This document shows positions 34,964-43,152 of a DNA stretch of 64,000 nucleotides, piece after piece. Within the stretch, counting starts at the first letter, position 1; each line of letters opens with the position of its first letter. The notes under the pieces are model-generated. The model was not told the DNA's origin. It ran no database searches and saw only the letters and a list, made by a program, of their open reading frames with translations. Source of the DNA: Paenimyroides baculatum (lineage in GTDB: Bacteria > Bacteroidota > Bacteroidia > Flavobacteriales > Flavobacteriaceae). A program made the position numbers and the translations under genes. The stretch is taken from contig NZ_VWSG01000001.1 in the NCBI RefSeq assembly GCF_008629655.1, positions 1 to 64,000 of the forward strand, given 5' to 3'.

Positions 34964-35149
34964 ATATACGATTTTTAAATCTTCGTTTGATTTTGGTTTT
35001 GCAAATATAGCCATAAAAAAATAGTACATGCAAATTTTTTTTAATGTTTTTTATCACATAAATAAGGATTCAGTTGTAATGATAAAACAATCAAATAATT
35101 AAGCGTTCAGTACAATTGTTTAATTTAGATTTAATAAAAAATTAACAAG

Positions 35150-35177
35150 TTTTAGTTCGGTAATCACCGAACTAAAA
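35150..35177. promoter_or_regulatory. Palindromic operator of the efflux operon
   Basis: A perfect 12-base-pair inverted repeat, TTTTAGTTCGGT-AATC-ACCGAACTAAAA, ends one base before the -7 box at 35179. It covers the -33 region, so a repressor bound here would shut off the operon. The first gene of that operon is a MarR/GbsR-type regulator, making autoregulation the simplest reading. Confidence 0.72.
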
Positions 35178-35178
35178 C

Positions 35179-35186
35179 TAAATTTG
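35179..35186 (+). promoter_or_regulatory. -7 promoter box of the efflux operon
   Basis: TAAATTTG followed by CA matches TAnnTTTG fully. It lies directly after the palindrome at 35150-35177 and 14 bases ahead of the ATG at 35201, giving a very short leader. Confidence 0.6.
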
Positions 35187-35200
35187 CACAAAAAATTAAC

Positions 35201-35683
35201 ATGCATAAGGTATTAGAACTCGATTTGTTTAAAGAAACTTCTGCACATTACGAGCGATTTCATAAAATGCAACCCTTAACAGCACGCCTTTATGCGCTGC
35301 TGGTGTTCAATAATTGTACAGACGGTTTGTCTTTTGATGATTTGTTGGAATTACTTCAATCAAGCAAAAGTTCTATTTCGCATAGCTTGAATACGTTGAT
35401 CGAAATGAATTTTATCGAACAATACAAAAAAGAAAACGAGCGTAAACGATACTTCAGAATCAACAGAAATCTTTTCTTAAAACGAATGGAAGATGTTAAG
35501 GAACGATTAACCGAAGAAAAAAAGGTGTACACCAAAATTCGCGAATACAAAAGAACAAACGCTACCACGCTTTTTAAGCCCGAAGCGTTTAATTTTTACA
35601 TTCTGCATTTAGACGATGCAATAAATTCAATAGAAAAAACAATTCAAAACCTAAAACTCCATATTAAACCAAATGAAGAATAA
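35201..35683 (+). CDS. MarR/GbsR-like transcriptional regulator of the RND operon
   Basis: The 160-residue protein has a winged-helix domain (about residues 25-90, with LTARLYALLVFNNCTDGLSFDDLLELLQSSKSSISHSLNTL and the wing 'EQYKKENERKRYF'), then long dimerising helices. The pattern fits the GbsR branch of MarR-like regulators. It is the first gene of the efflux operon and overlaps the adaptor gene by 11 bases. It probably represses its own operon through the palindrome at 35150-35177, releasing on binding a toxic ligand. Confidence 0.85.
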   Translation: MHKVLELDLFKETSAHYERFHKMQPLTARLYALLVFNNCTDGLSFDDLLELLQSSKSSISHSLNTLIEMNFIEQYKKENERKRYFRINRNLFLKRMEDVKERLTEEKKVYTKIREYKRTNATTLFKPEAFNFYILHLDDAINSIEKTIQNLKLHIKPNEE

Positions 35684-36827
35684 TACCATTAAAGCCCTTT
35701 TTATGGTGCTAATAGGAACAGCCACAATTGGTTGTTCTAAAAAAGAAGAAGCTCCACAAGCAGTTGCCCCTGCTTTAGATGTGGTTGCGGCAACTATGAA
35801 AGATGTAGTTGGATACACTACTTTCCCTGCTACTATTCAAGGAAAAATAAATAACGATGTTCGCGCAAAAATTCAAGGATATATTCAGGAAGTTTACGTG
35901 CACGAAGGTCAGGTCGTAAGTAAAGGACAGCCTTTGTTTAAGTTGGAAGCGAATAATTTAACCGAAACTGCAAGTGCTGCAAAATCGGGAATCGCGGTAG
36001 CACAGGCAAATGTAAATGTAGCACAGGTTGAAGTTGATAAACTAATTCCGCTGGTTCAGAAAAACATTATAAGCAACGTGCAGTTAGAAACAGCAAAAGC
36101 AAATCTGGCATCGGCAAAAAGTATGCTGGCACAGGCAAAAGCTAATTTTGGTAGTGCAAGTGCTAATGTAGATTATTCGGTTGTGCGCGCGCCAATTAGC
36201 GGAATTGTTGGCCAATTGCCTTTAAAGAAAGGAAGTTTGGTTGGTCCGGCAGATCAAATGGCATTGACAACCATTGCTGATATAAGCTCGGTTTACGCAT
36301 ATTTTTCAATGAACGAAAAAGAATATTTTCAGTTTTTGAACGAAGCACCGGGAACATCATTAGGAGAAAAAATTAAAAATTTGCCACAGGTTGAATTAGA
36401 ACTGGCAGACGGAAGCATTTATTCTGAAAAAGGAAAAATTGAAACCGTATCAGGTCAGATTGATGCTGCAACAGGAACGGTTCAATTCCGCGTAGCTTTT
36501 TCAAATCCTAATAAATTGTTGAGCAACGGAAACAGCGGAACCATTCGCTTACCTAAAAAATATACCAATGTTTTGGTGGTGCCAGAAGTGGCATCGTACG
36601 AACAACAAGGAAAAATCAATGTTTACAAAGTAGTTAAAGATACAGTTGTTTCAACAGTTGTAGATGTTACGGCGCGTGTAGACAACATGATTATTGTAAA
36701 ACAAGGAATTAAAGAAGGTGATGTTATTGTGGTTAGCGGTGTTGGATCTTTAAAAAACAAAATGGCAATTAAGCCTAAAACTGCAAATTTCGATACCATT
36801 GTTAACGCTGTAAAACCTGTTTTTTAA
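35673..36827 (+). CDS. RND efflux periplasmic adaptor lipoprotein (AcrA/MexA-like)
   Basis: The 384-residue membrane-fusion protein has a lipoprotein signal ending IGCSKKEE. It shows the family layout: barrel-sandwich 'IQGYIQEVYVHEGQVVSKGQPLFKLE', a coiled-coil hairpin (residues about 95-165) and lipoyl return 'VDYSVVRAPISGIVGQLPLKKGSLVG', then beta-barrel and membrane-proximal domains. It links the RND pump to the outer-membrane channel encoded two genes later. It is 11 bases upstream of the pump gene. Confidence 0.95.
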   Translation: MKNNTIKALFMVLIGTATIGCSKKEEAPQAVAPALDVVAATMKDVVGYTTFPATIQGKINNDVRAKIQGYIQEVYVHEGQVVSKGQPLFKLEANNLTETASAAKSGIAVAQANVNVAQVEVDKLIPLVQKNIISNVQLETAKANLASAKSMLAQAKANFGSASANVDYSVVRAPISGIVGQLPLKKGSLVGPADQMALTTIADISSVYAYFSMNEKEYFQFLNEAPGTSLGEKIKNLPQVELELADGSIYSEKGKIETVSGQIDAATGTVQFRVAFSNPNKLLSNGNSGTIRLPKKYTNVLVVPEVASYEQQGKINVYKVVKDTVVSTVVDVTARVDNMIIVKQGIKEGDVIVVSGVGSLKNKMAIKPKTANFDTIVNAVKPVF

Positions 36828-36838
36828 TTTAAATTATT

Positions 36839-39800
36839 ATGCTAAAAACTTTTATTGAAAGACCTGTACTATCTACAGTTATTTCTATTTTAATAGTAAT
36901 TCTGGGTGTTTTGGGGTTAACGGTATTGCCGGTAACTCAATACCCGGATATTGCACCGCCAACCGTACAGGTAGCAGCTTCGTACCCCGGAGCAAATGCG
37001 CAAACGGTGTTAGAGAGCGTTATTGTACCAATTGAAGAGCAGATCAATGGTGTTGAAGGTATGGATTATATCACATCAACAGCCAGTAACGATGGTTCTG
37101 CATCAATTCAGGTAGTTTTCAAACAAGGGATCGATCCCGATATAGCTGCGGTAAACGTACAAAACCGTGTGGCGCGTGCTACGCCTTTGTTACCAACAGA
37201 AGTTACGCGTTCTGGTGTAACAACGCAAAAACAGCAAACGTCGTCGTTAATGTTTTTATCGTTCTATTCAGAAAGTAAAAATTACGATGCTACGTATATT
37301 CAAAACTATATGAACATTAACGTTATTCCCGAAATTAAAAGGGTTAACGGAGTAGGAGATGCGTCGGTTTTCGGGGCAAGAAACTACTCAATGCGTATAT
37401 GGTTGAATCCTACAAAAATGGCAGCACACGGTTTAGTTCCTGCCGATGTTAGTGCAGCAATTAACGAACAGTCGTTAGAAGCAGCAGCTGGTCAGTTAGG
37501 AGAAAATTCGGGTGAATCGTTCCAATACATCATCAAATACAGCGGTAAATACAAAACCGAAGAACAGTATGGCGATATCGTTATAAAATCTTTAAATAAT
37601 GGTCAGGTGCTGCGTTTGCAAGATGTTGCCGAGATTGAATTAGGTTCGCAAACCTATGGTGGATATTCAGAATTAAACGGAAATCCTGCGGTAGCAATGG
37701 CAATTTATCAAACGCCGGGATCAAACGCGCAAGATATCATCAACGATATTAAGAAGGAATTAAACATCATCGAGAAAAATTTACCTGAAGGTATTAAGTA
37801 TAAAATCAACCTGGATTCTAACGAATTTTTAGATGCTTCGATCGATAAAGTTGTAACTACTTTAATTGAAGCTTTTATCTTGGTTTTCTTGGTGGTTTAT
37901 ATCTTTTTACAAGATTTCAGATCAACCTTAGTACCGTTAATTGCGGTGCCGGTATCGATCATCGGAACATTTTTCTTCTTGAATTTATTCGGATACTCTT
38001 TAAACCTTTTAACCTTGTTCGCGCTTGTACTCGCAATTGGTATTGTGGTAGATGATGCCATTGTGGTAGTGGAAGCCGTGCACGCAAAAATGGAAGAAAC
38101 CGGTCAGGATGCCCACACAGCAACAAACAACGCCATGAGCGAAATCTCTGGTGCCATTGTTTCGATTACTTTGGTAATGTGTGCTGTGTTTATTCCTGTA
38201 ACATTCATTAGCGGACCAACCGGAGTTTTCTATAAACAGTTTGGTGTAACGCTAATCGTTGCAATTGCGATATCGGCAGTAAACGCGTTAACGTTAAGTC
38301 CGGCTTTGTGTGCGTTGTTCCTTAAACAGCACGATGCTGCACATGGTAAAAAACGTAATTTTATTCAACGCTTTTTCGATGCATTCAACAATTCGTTCAA
38401 TGCAATGACTAATAAATACGGTAGATCGTTCAAGTTTTTATTCAAGCATAAATGGGTATCGTTTGCAATTTTATTGGCTTGTTTAGGCGGAACATATCTA
38501 GTAAATAAAACAATGCCGGCAGGTTTTGTGCCGAGTGAAGACCGTGGATTCATCATGGGTAACGTAGAATTACCAGCAGGTGCTTCTGTTGACCGTGTGT
38601 ATAAACTGGAAAAAGAATTTTCTAAACAGGCAGAAAAAATTCCTGGAGTAGAATCGGTAACGGTTATTTCGGGTCGAAGCATTATTTCCGGATCAGGATC
38701 TAACTACGGTTTCCTTATGATTAAAATGAAACCTTTCTCTGAACGTAAAACAGCAGAAACATCAACCGACGCAGCCATTGGACAACTTTTTGGTTTAGCC
38801 GGTAAAAATTTCCCTGAAGCTAAAATGATTTTCTTTCAACCGCCAAGTATTCCGGGATTTGGTTTTTCGGGTGGATTTGAATTGAAACTGTTAGACAAAT
38901 CAGGTGGAGATCTAAAAGAATTCGACAAAAAAACGCAGGAATACATCGCTGCATTAATGCAGCGTCCGGAAATTATGTATGCGCAAACGCCATTCAACAC
39001 CAATTACGCACAGTACGAAATTAATTTGGATATTGTTCGTGCAAAACAATCGGGTGTATCGGTAAGTAACATATTTTCTGCTTTGCAAGGATACATTGGT
39101 GGTAATTACGTAAGCGATTTTACGCGTTTTGGTAAACAATACCGTGTAATGTTACAGGCTTTACCGGGCGATCGTAAAAATATTTCGAGCTTAAACGGAA
39201 TGTTCGTTCGTACATCAACTGGCGCAATGGCACCGTTAAGTCAGTTTGTAACGTTAGAAAAAGTGTACGGACCACAATCTGTTAACCGTTTCAACTTATT
39301 TACATCGGCAAACGTTTCGGGAGCTCCAAAACCGGGCTATTCTTCGGGTGATGCTATTAAAGCGGTACAAGAAGTTGCACAACAAACATTATCTACAAAT
39401 TATGGTGTTGATTTTACTGGGTTAACTCGTGAAGAAATCAACGCAGGTTCGCAAACCATCTTAATTTTTGCCTTGTGTATCGTGTTTGTTTATTTCATTT
39501 TAGCAGCACAGTACGAAAGTTATATGTTGCCATTCGCAGTAATTTTATCGTTGCCAACAGGTATCATGGGTGCTTTCTTATCGCAAAAAGTCGCAGGATT
39601 AGAGAATAACATCTATTTCCAAATTGCGCTGGTAATGCTCGTGGGACTGCTCGCCAAGAATGCCATTTTAATTGTGGAATTTGCATTGCAGCGAAGAAAA
39701 CACGGCGAAACCATTGTTCAGGCAGCAATTGATGGAGCAAAAGCACGTTTACGTCCAATCTTAATGACATCGTTTGCCTTTATTTTAGGATTAATGCCAT

Positions 39801-39982
39801 TGGTTTTCGCAGGCGGTGTTGGATACATTGGTAACAGATCAATTGGTACGGGTGCAGCGTTTGGTTTGTTAATCGGAACCATTTTAGGAGTGTTTGTAAT
39901 TCCTGTATTGTTTGTGATTTTCCAAGCATTACAAGAAAAAATCAAACCGGTAATATTCGATCAAAAAGCAATTCAAGAATAA
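36839..39982 (+). CDS. RND multidrug efflux transporter (HAE-1 family, AcrB-like)
   Basis: The 1047-residue inner-membrane pump has 12 transmembrane helices and two large periplasmic loops. Signature parts are FIERPVLSTVISILIVILG, YPDIAPPTVQV, 'YPGANAQTVLESVIVPIEEQINGVEGM' and the proton-relay Asp pair D405-D406 in GIVVDDAIVVVEAVHA. The second half repeats the fold ('ALVMLVGLLAKNAILIVEFA'). The HAE-1 subgroup exports hydrophobic and amphiphilic drugs. It forms a tripartite complex with its flanking adaptor and TolC-like genes. Confidence 0.96.
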   Translation: MLKTFIERPVLSTVISILIVILGVLGLTVLPVTQYPDIAPPTVQVAASYPGANAQTVLESVIVPIEEQINGVEGMDYITSTASNDGSASIQVVFKQGIDPDIAAVNVQNRVARATPLLPTEVTRSGVTTQKQQTSSLMFLSFYSESKNYDATYIQNYMNINVIPEIKRVNGVGDASVFGARNYSMRIWLNPTKMAAHGLVPADVSAAINEQSLEAAAGQLGENSGESFQYIIKYSGKYKTEEQYGDIVIKSLNNGQVLRLQDVAEIELGSQTYGGYSELNGNPAVAMAIYQTPGSNAQDIINDIKKELNIIEKNLPEGIKYKINLDSNEFLDASIDKVVTTLIEAFILVFLVVYIFLQDFRSTLVPLIAVPVSIIGTFFFLNLFGYSLNLLTLFALVLAIGIVVDDAIVVVEAVHAKMEETGQDAHTATNNAMSEISGAIVSITLVMCAVFIPVTFISGPTGVFYKQFGVTLIVAIAISAVNALTLSPALCALFLKQHDAAHGKKRNFIQRFFDAFNNSFNAMTNKYGRSFKFLFKHKWVSFAILLACLGGTYLVNKTMPAGFVPSEDRGFIMGNVELPAGASVDRVYKLEKEFSKQAEKIPGVESVTVISGRSIISGSGSNYGFLMIKMKPFSERKTAETSTDAAIGQLFGLAGKNFPEAKMIFFQPPSIPGFGFSGGFELKLLDKSGGDLKEFDKKTQEYIAALMQRPEIMYAQTPFNTNYAQYEINLDIVRAKQSGVSVSNIFSALQGYIGGNYVSDFTRFGKQYRVMLQALPGDRKNISSLNGMFVRTSTGAMAPLSQFVTLEKVYGPQSVNRFNLFTSANVSGAPKPGYSSGDAIKAVQEVAQQTLSTNYGVDFTGLTREEINAGSQTILIFALCIVFVYFILAAQYESYMLPFAVILSLPTGIMGAFLSQKVAGLENNIYFQIALVMLVGLLAKNAILIVEFALQRRKHGETIVQAAIDGAKARLRPILMTSFAFILGLMPLVFAGGVGYIGNRSIGTGAAFGLLIGTILGVFVIPVLFVIFQALQEKIKPVIFDQKAIQE

Positions 39983-39984
39983 TT

Positions 39985-41385
39985 ATGAGAATTATATATA
40001 AAACAGCCTTTGTGGCAATTACAGCTGTTTCGTTACAATCATGTATTGCTACAAAAGATTATCAAAAACCAAATGCTTGGGAACATGCATCGTTTAATAC
40101 AAACGATGTTGTTAAAGACAGTGCCGTACAAAATGTATTGCCTTGGCAGCAGGTTTTTACCGATGTCGCTTTGCAACAGCACATTCAAACCGCGTTAGAT
40201 AATAACCTGGATATTCGTGTGGCGTTAGAAAACATCAATCAGGCGCAATCGTATCTTTCGCAAGGTAGAATGGGACATTTGCCAACATTTTCAATAGGTA
40301 CAAATTATACGCATTCAGTAAACTCGATCAATACACAGTTTGGTCGAATTTTAGGTCAGCGCCAACGATTAGATCAGTTTGATATCACCGGAACTTTAGG
40401 TTGGGAAGCCGATATCTGGGGAAAAATCACCAGCAAAAAACTGGCAGCCGAAGCTACATACTTGCAAACAGTTGCGGCACATCAGGCAGTAAAAACAGAA
40501 CTGATTTCAATGGTAGCATCAAACTACTATAATTTATTAGCGTTAGATGCCCAAAAGAAAGTTGCCTTGAAAACAATTGAAAACCGAGGTAAAAGTTTAG
40601 AAACCAATAAAGCATTGAAAGATGCCGGACGTGTTACCGAAGTTGCCGTTAAGCAAACCGAAGCACAGGTTTTAAGTGCACAGGCTTTGTTGTTGGATAT
40701 TGAAAATAACATCAAAATTCAGGAAAATTCGTTAAGTATTTTAGAAGGAATGTTTCCTAAAGAAATTGAGCGATCATCTTTTACCGATTTGCAGTTGAAT
40801 GTTGATACAGAAGAAGGTGTGTCGATTGAAACATTAAACAACAGACCAGATATTCAGGCTGCTGAATTAGGTTTTAGAAACGCTTTTGAATTGACAAATG
40901 TTGCCAAAGCAAGTTTTTATCCTACATTAAAATTAACGGCAAGCGGCGGATTACAATCGGTTGAATTTGAAAAATTGTTCGATCCAACGTCGTTTTTTGC
41001 TAGCATTGTAGCCGGAATTGCTCAACCTGTTTTAAACGGCAGACAAATTCGTACGCAATATGAAATCAGCTTGTCTAATCAGGAAAAAGCTTTTTTAAAT
41101 TATAAACAGAGTGTTTTAAATGCCAGCAAAGAAATTTCTGATGCGTTGTATGCCATCGACATCAACAAAAAGAAACTGATTTTAAAACAGCAAGAAGCCG
41201 AAGCTTATACATCTGCGGTTAGCTATTCGCAAGAATTGTTAAACAATGGGATGGCAAATTATTTGGAGGTTTTAACGGCAACAGAAAGCGAATTAAACGC
41301 CCAGTTGAACATTATTACCACGCAGTATAATTTATGGAATGCCAACATACAGTTGTACAAAGCAATGGGTGGCGGTGTAGAGTAA
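39985..41385 (+). CDS. TolC-like outer-membrane efflux lipoprotein (NodT family)
   Basis: The 466-residue outer-membrane channel has a lipoprotein signal ending VSLQSCIATK. Two OEP repeats are seen: 'LQQHIQTALDNNLDIRVALENINQA' followed by long helices, and 'SIETLNNRPDIQAAELGFRNA' with 'YPTLKLTASGGLQ'. The C-terminal half ends with 'LLNNGMANYLEVLTATESELNAQL', the usual end of NodT/OprM-type proteins. It starts 2 bases after the pump stop and completes the operon. Confidence 0.95.
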   Translation: MRIIYKTAFVAITAVSLQSCIATKDYQKPNAWEHASFNTNDVVKDSAVQNVLPWQQVFTDVALQQHIQTALDNNLDIRVALENINQAQSYLSQGRMGHLPTFSIGTNYTHSVNSINTQFGRILGQRQRLDQFDITGTLGWEADIWGKITSKKLAAEATYLQTVAAHQAVKTELISMVASNYYNLLALDAQKKVALKTIENRGKSLETNKALKDAGRVTEVAVKQTEAQVLSAQALLLDIENNIKIQENSLSILEGMFPKEIERSSFTDLQLNVDTEEGVSIETLNNRPDIQAAELGFRNAFELTNVAKASFYPTLKLTASGGLQSVEFEKLFDPTSFFASIVAGIAQPVLNGRQIRTQYEISLSNQEKAFLNYKQSVLNASKEISDALYAIDINKKKLILKQQEAEAYTSAVSYSQELLNNGMANYLEVLTATESELNAQLNIITTQYNLWNANIQLYKAMGGGVE

Positions 41386-41409
41386 TTTTTTCTATTTATA
41401 TAAAGTGAT

Positions 41410-41441
41410 TAATGCAGCTAATTTTAGCTGCATTAGTTTTT
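41410..41441 (+). terminator. Terminator of the RND operon
   Basis: TAATGCAGCT (41410-41419) pairs with AGCTGCATTA (41426-41435), followed by GTTTTT, shortly after the channel gene's stop. Confidence 0.75.
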
Positions 41442-41449
41442 AATTATCA

Positions 41450-41480
41450 GACCTCACAGGTTTTTAAAACCTGTGAGGTC
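41450..41480. repeat. 31-base palindromic intergenic element
   Basis: A perfect 15-base-pair inverted repeat around a single T (GACCTCACAGG at the left end, CCTGTGAGGTC at the right end). It follows a complete terminator and is not needed for termination. Its GC-rich ends stand out from the AT-rich surroundings. I associate this word with repeated palindromes in Flavobacteriaceae genomes. Confidence 0.6.
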
Positions 41481-41532
41481 TTGACAGAAATAAAGGAGTT
41501 TTTTAATTTTTGTATCTTTGAAAGAAAACAGC

Positions 41533-42105
41533 ATGAGATTTTTTTTGTTTTTGATGCTTTTTCCGTTAATGGGCTTCTCGCAAGAATCGTTCAGCTACAA
41601 AACCCATAAGCAGCAGTTTTTTAACCTGCGTCCGGGAACCGATAAAACATTTTACTACATAAAAATGGATAAGCAGGAAATTGTATCCAACACCTTATTT
41701 GTGATCGATGAAACAACGCAAAAACTAACGATTCCCGAAAACGGCTATTACGAAATTTCGGCATCGTTCCATTTTAATCCAAACACAAGTGTCATAAAGT
41801 TTAACAGAGGCGGAGTGAATTTTGGCGTTGTTCAAATTGCAGAAGGGGTAGAGCAGTATGTGGCGGCAACAAGGAAATCGTTCGATCAGAAAAATCAGGA
41901 TGAGTTTTCGAGGATTGAAGTGTATGCAACCATAGTTTATCTGCAAAAAGATGCGGTTGTAGCACCTGCTATTAGCGCCGGTTTGTTGGGAAATGTGCTG
42001 TTAAGTTGCGAAATTGGCTGTAACCGTAAAAACAAGAACTGTACGTCGTTTTCTATGAACATAAAATTAATCAGCGATCAAGATGGATTTCAAAGATATT
42101 ATTAA
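41533..42105 (+). CDS. Secreted jelly-roll-like protein
   Basis: The start is 41533 (MRFFLFLMLFPLMGFSQ, a good signal peptide); the longer frame begins with a TTG. The 190-residue protein has a pattern resembling C1q/TNF-like jelly rolls of bacteria: 'KLTIPENGYYEISASFHFNPNT', then regularly spaced beta strands to 'GNVLLSCEIGCNRKNKNC' with several cysteines. It overlaps the start of the next, similar gene by 23 bases. Function is unknown. Confidence 0.68.
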   Translation: MRFFLFLMLFPLMGFSQESFSYKTHKQQFFNLRPGTDKTFYYIKMDKQEIVSNTLFVIDETTQKLTIPENGYYEISASFHFNPNTSVIKFNRGGVNFGVVQIAEGVEQYVAATRKSFDQKNQDEFSRIEVYATIVYLQKDAVVAPAISAGLLGNVLLSCEIGCNRKNKNCTSFSMNIKLISDQDGFQRYY

Positions 42106-42643
42106 GGTTCTAATTTTGTTGGTTGGATTTGGCGGATCTGCACAAGAAAAATCGTTTTATATTCGAAGCATCCGAAGTATTCATTTGGAAAATACACCGT
42201 CAGTTATGCAGCAGTTAAAGTTTGAACCGGTTGATGTAGTTTACAATAAAATCACACAGTTTTTAAACGATAAAATAACCATTTCGTCATCGGGCACGTT
42301 TGAAGTTTCAGCCTTTGCAAACATCAATCCGGGCGTAATGGGCAGTTCGTCTAAAGACAGTATCCACATGGAGTTGTATCTGATTAAAAATCCGCAGTCA
42401 CCAACCGAAGAAATTCTTGGTAAAACCGAATTTCGATTCAGTTTTGGGAATTTTGATGTTGCCGCCGGACTTTTAATTGCACCAATCGAAGTTCAATTGC
42501 AAAAAAATGATGAAATTTCACTCTGGGTTAAAATTCTTCCGACATCGAATATCGATATCAATAAAAGTCCGAAATACGATCATGTAACCAAACCAACCGG
42601 AATGCAGCAGATTGCAGGAATGCGGATTGAAAAACTTTTGTGA
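42083..42643 (+). CDS. Secreted jelly-roll-like protein, paralogue of the preceding gene
   Basis: The 186-residue protein has a signal peptide (VLILLVGFGGSAQ, cleavage near 21) and a related layout, 'KITISSSGTFEVSAFANINPG', matching 'KLTIPENGYYEISASFHFNPN' of its neighbour in spacing. It starts inside the last 23 bases of the previous gene, so translation is probably coupled. The pair may form one surface or periplasmic assembly. Function is unknown. Confidence 0.66.
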   Translation: MDFKDIIKVLILLVGFGGSAQEKSFYIRSIRSIHLENTPSVMQQLKFEPVDVVYNKITQFLNDKITISSSGTFEVSAFANINPGVMGSSSKDSIHMELYLIKNPQSPTEEILGKTEFRFSFGNFDVAAGLLIAPIEVQLQKNDEISLWVKILPTSNIDINKSPKYDHVTKPTGMQQIAGMRIEKLL

Positions 42644-42644
42644 T

Positions 42645-43118
42645 TTAAACTAATGATATTGCCTTCGTATCTAGAACGTCGGCAAGTTTATTTACAGCTC
42701 TTTTTGATAAAATATAGAAGAATAAGCCTATAAAGGCAAATCTAATAAATGCAAATTGCAAGAGACATAGAAATAAAATACTTAAAGATATTCCTTCAGT
42801 TGCAGAAATTCCAATTAAAGCTATCAATGGAAATAATAGAATAATTGAAAATAAATATTTAAAAGGCTTGTTAATGTAGATGTCGACTTCACCTTTTTGA
42901 TTTTTAATTTCACCATCAAGAACGCAGAATGCCCCAATTCCTCTTTCAGAGGAAATAACCTTAAAATCATTTACATTAATTATTCCTATAAAAGATTTAT
43001 CTGTAGTTTTTGATATAAGGCTATCTGAATTATAGGTTCTTCTTTTTAGTCTTTCAATAGATTTATCATCTGTATCAATCAGAGAAAAAGTGTATTTTTT
43101 TGTTGGGAAGAAATTCAT
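42645..43118 (-). CDS. Membrane protein of unknown function
   Basis: The start is the ATG at 43118 (a TTG lies one codon upstream). The 157-residue protein has an N-terminal soluble part of about 85 residues, then hydrophobic segments at about 88-106 and 108-145. It begins 1 base beyond the convergent upstream gene's stop. No family is recognised. Confidence 0.6.
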   Translation of the reverse strand: MNFFPTKKYTFSLIDTDDKSIERLKRRTYNSDSLISKTTDKSFIGIINVNDFKVISSERGIGAFCVLDGEIKNQKGEVDIYINKPFKYLFSIILLFPLIALIGISATEGISLSILFLCLLQFAFIRFAFIGLFFYILSKRAVNKLADVLDTKAISLV

Positions 43119-43152
43119 CAAGGGATTAATTTAAAATATTGGTAAAAATATT

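Noticed and set aside
34644..35057. Long open frames on both strands across the tRNA-Gly cluster with a repeated peptide (SSSVGRASAFQ...)
   Set aside because: They are translations of the three tRNA genes and their spacers; the repetition comes from the tRNA copies, and no start signal or coding character is present.
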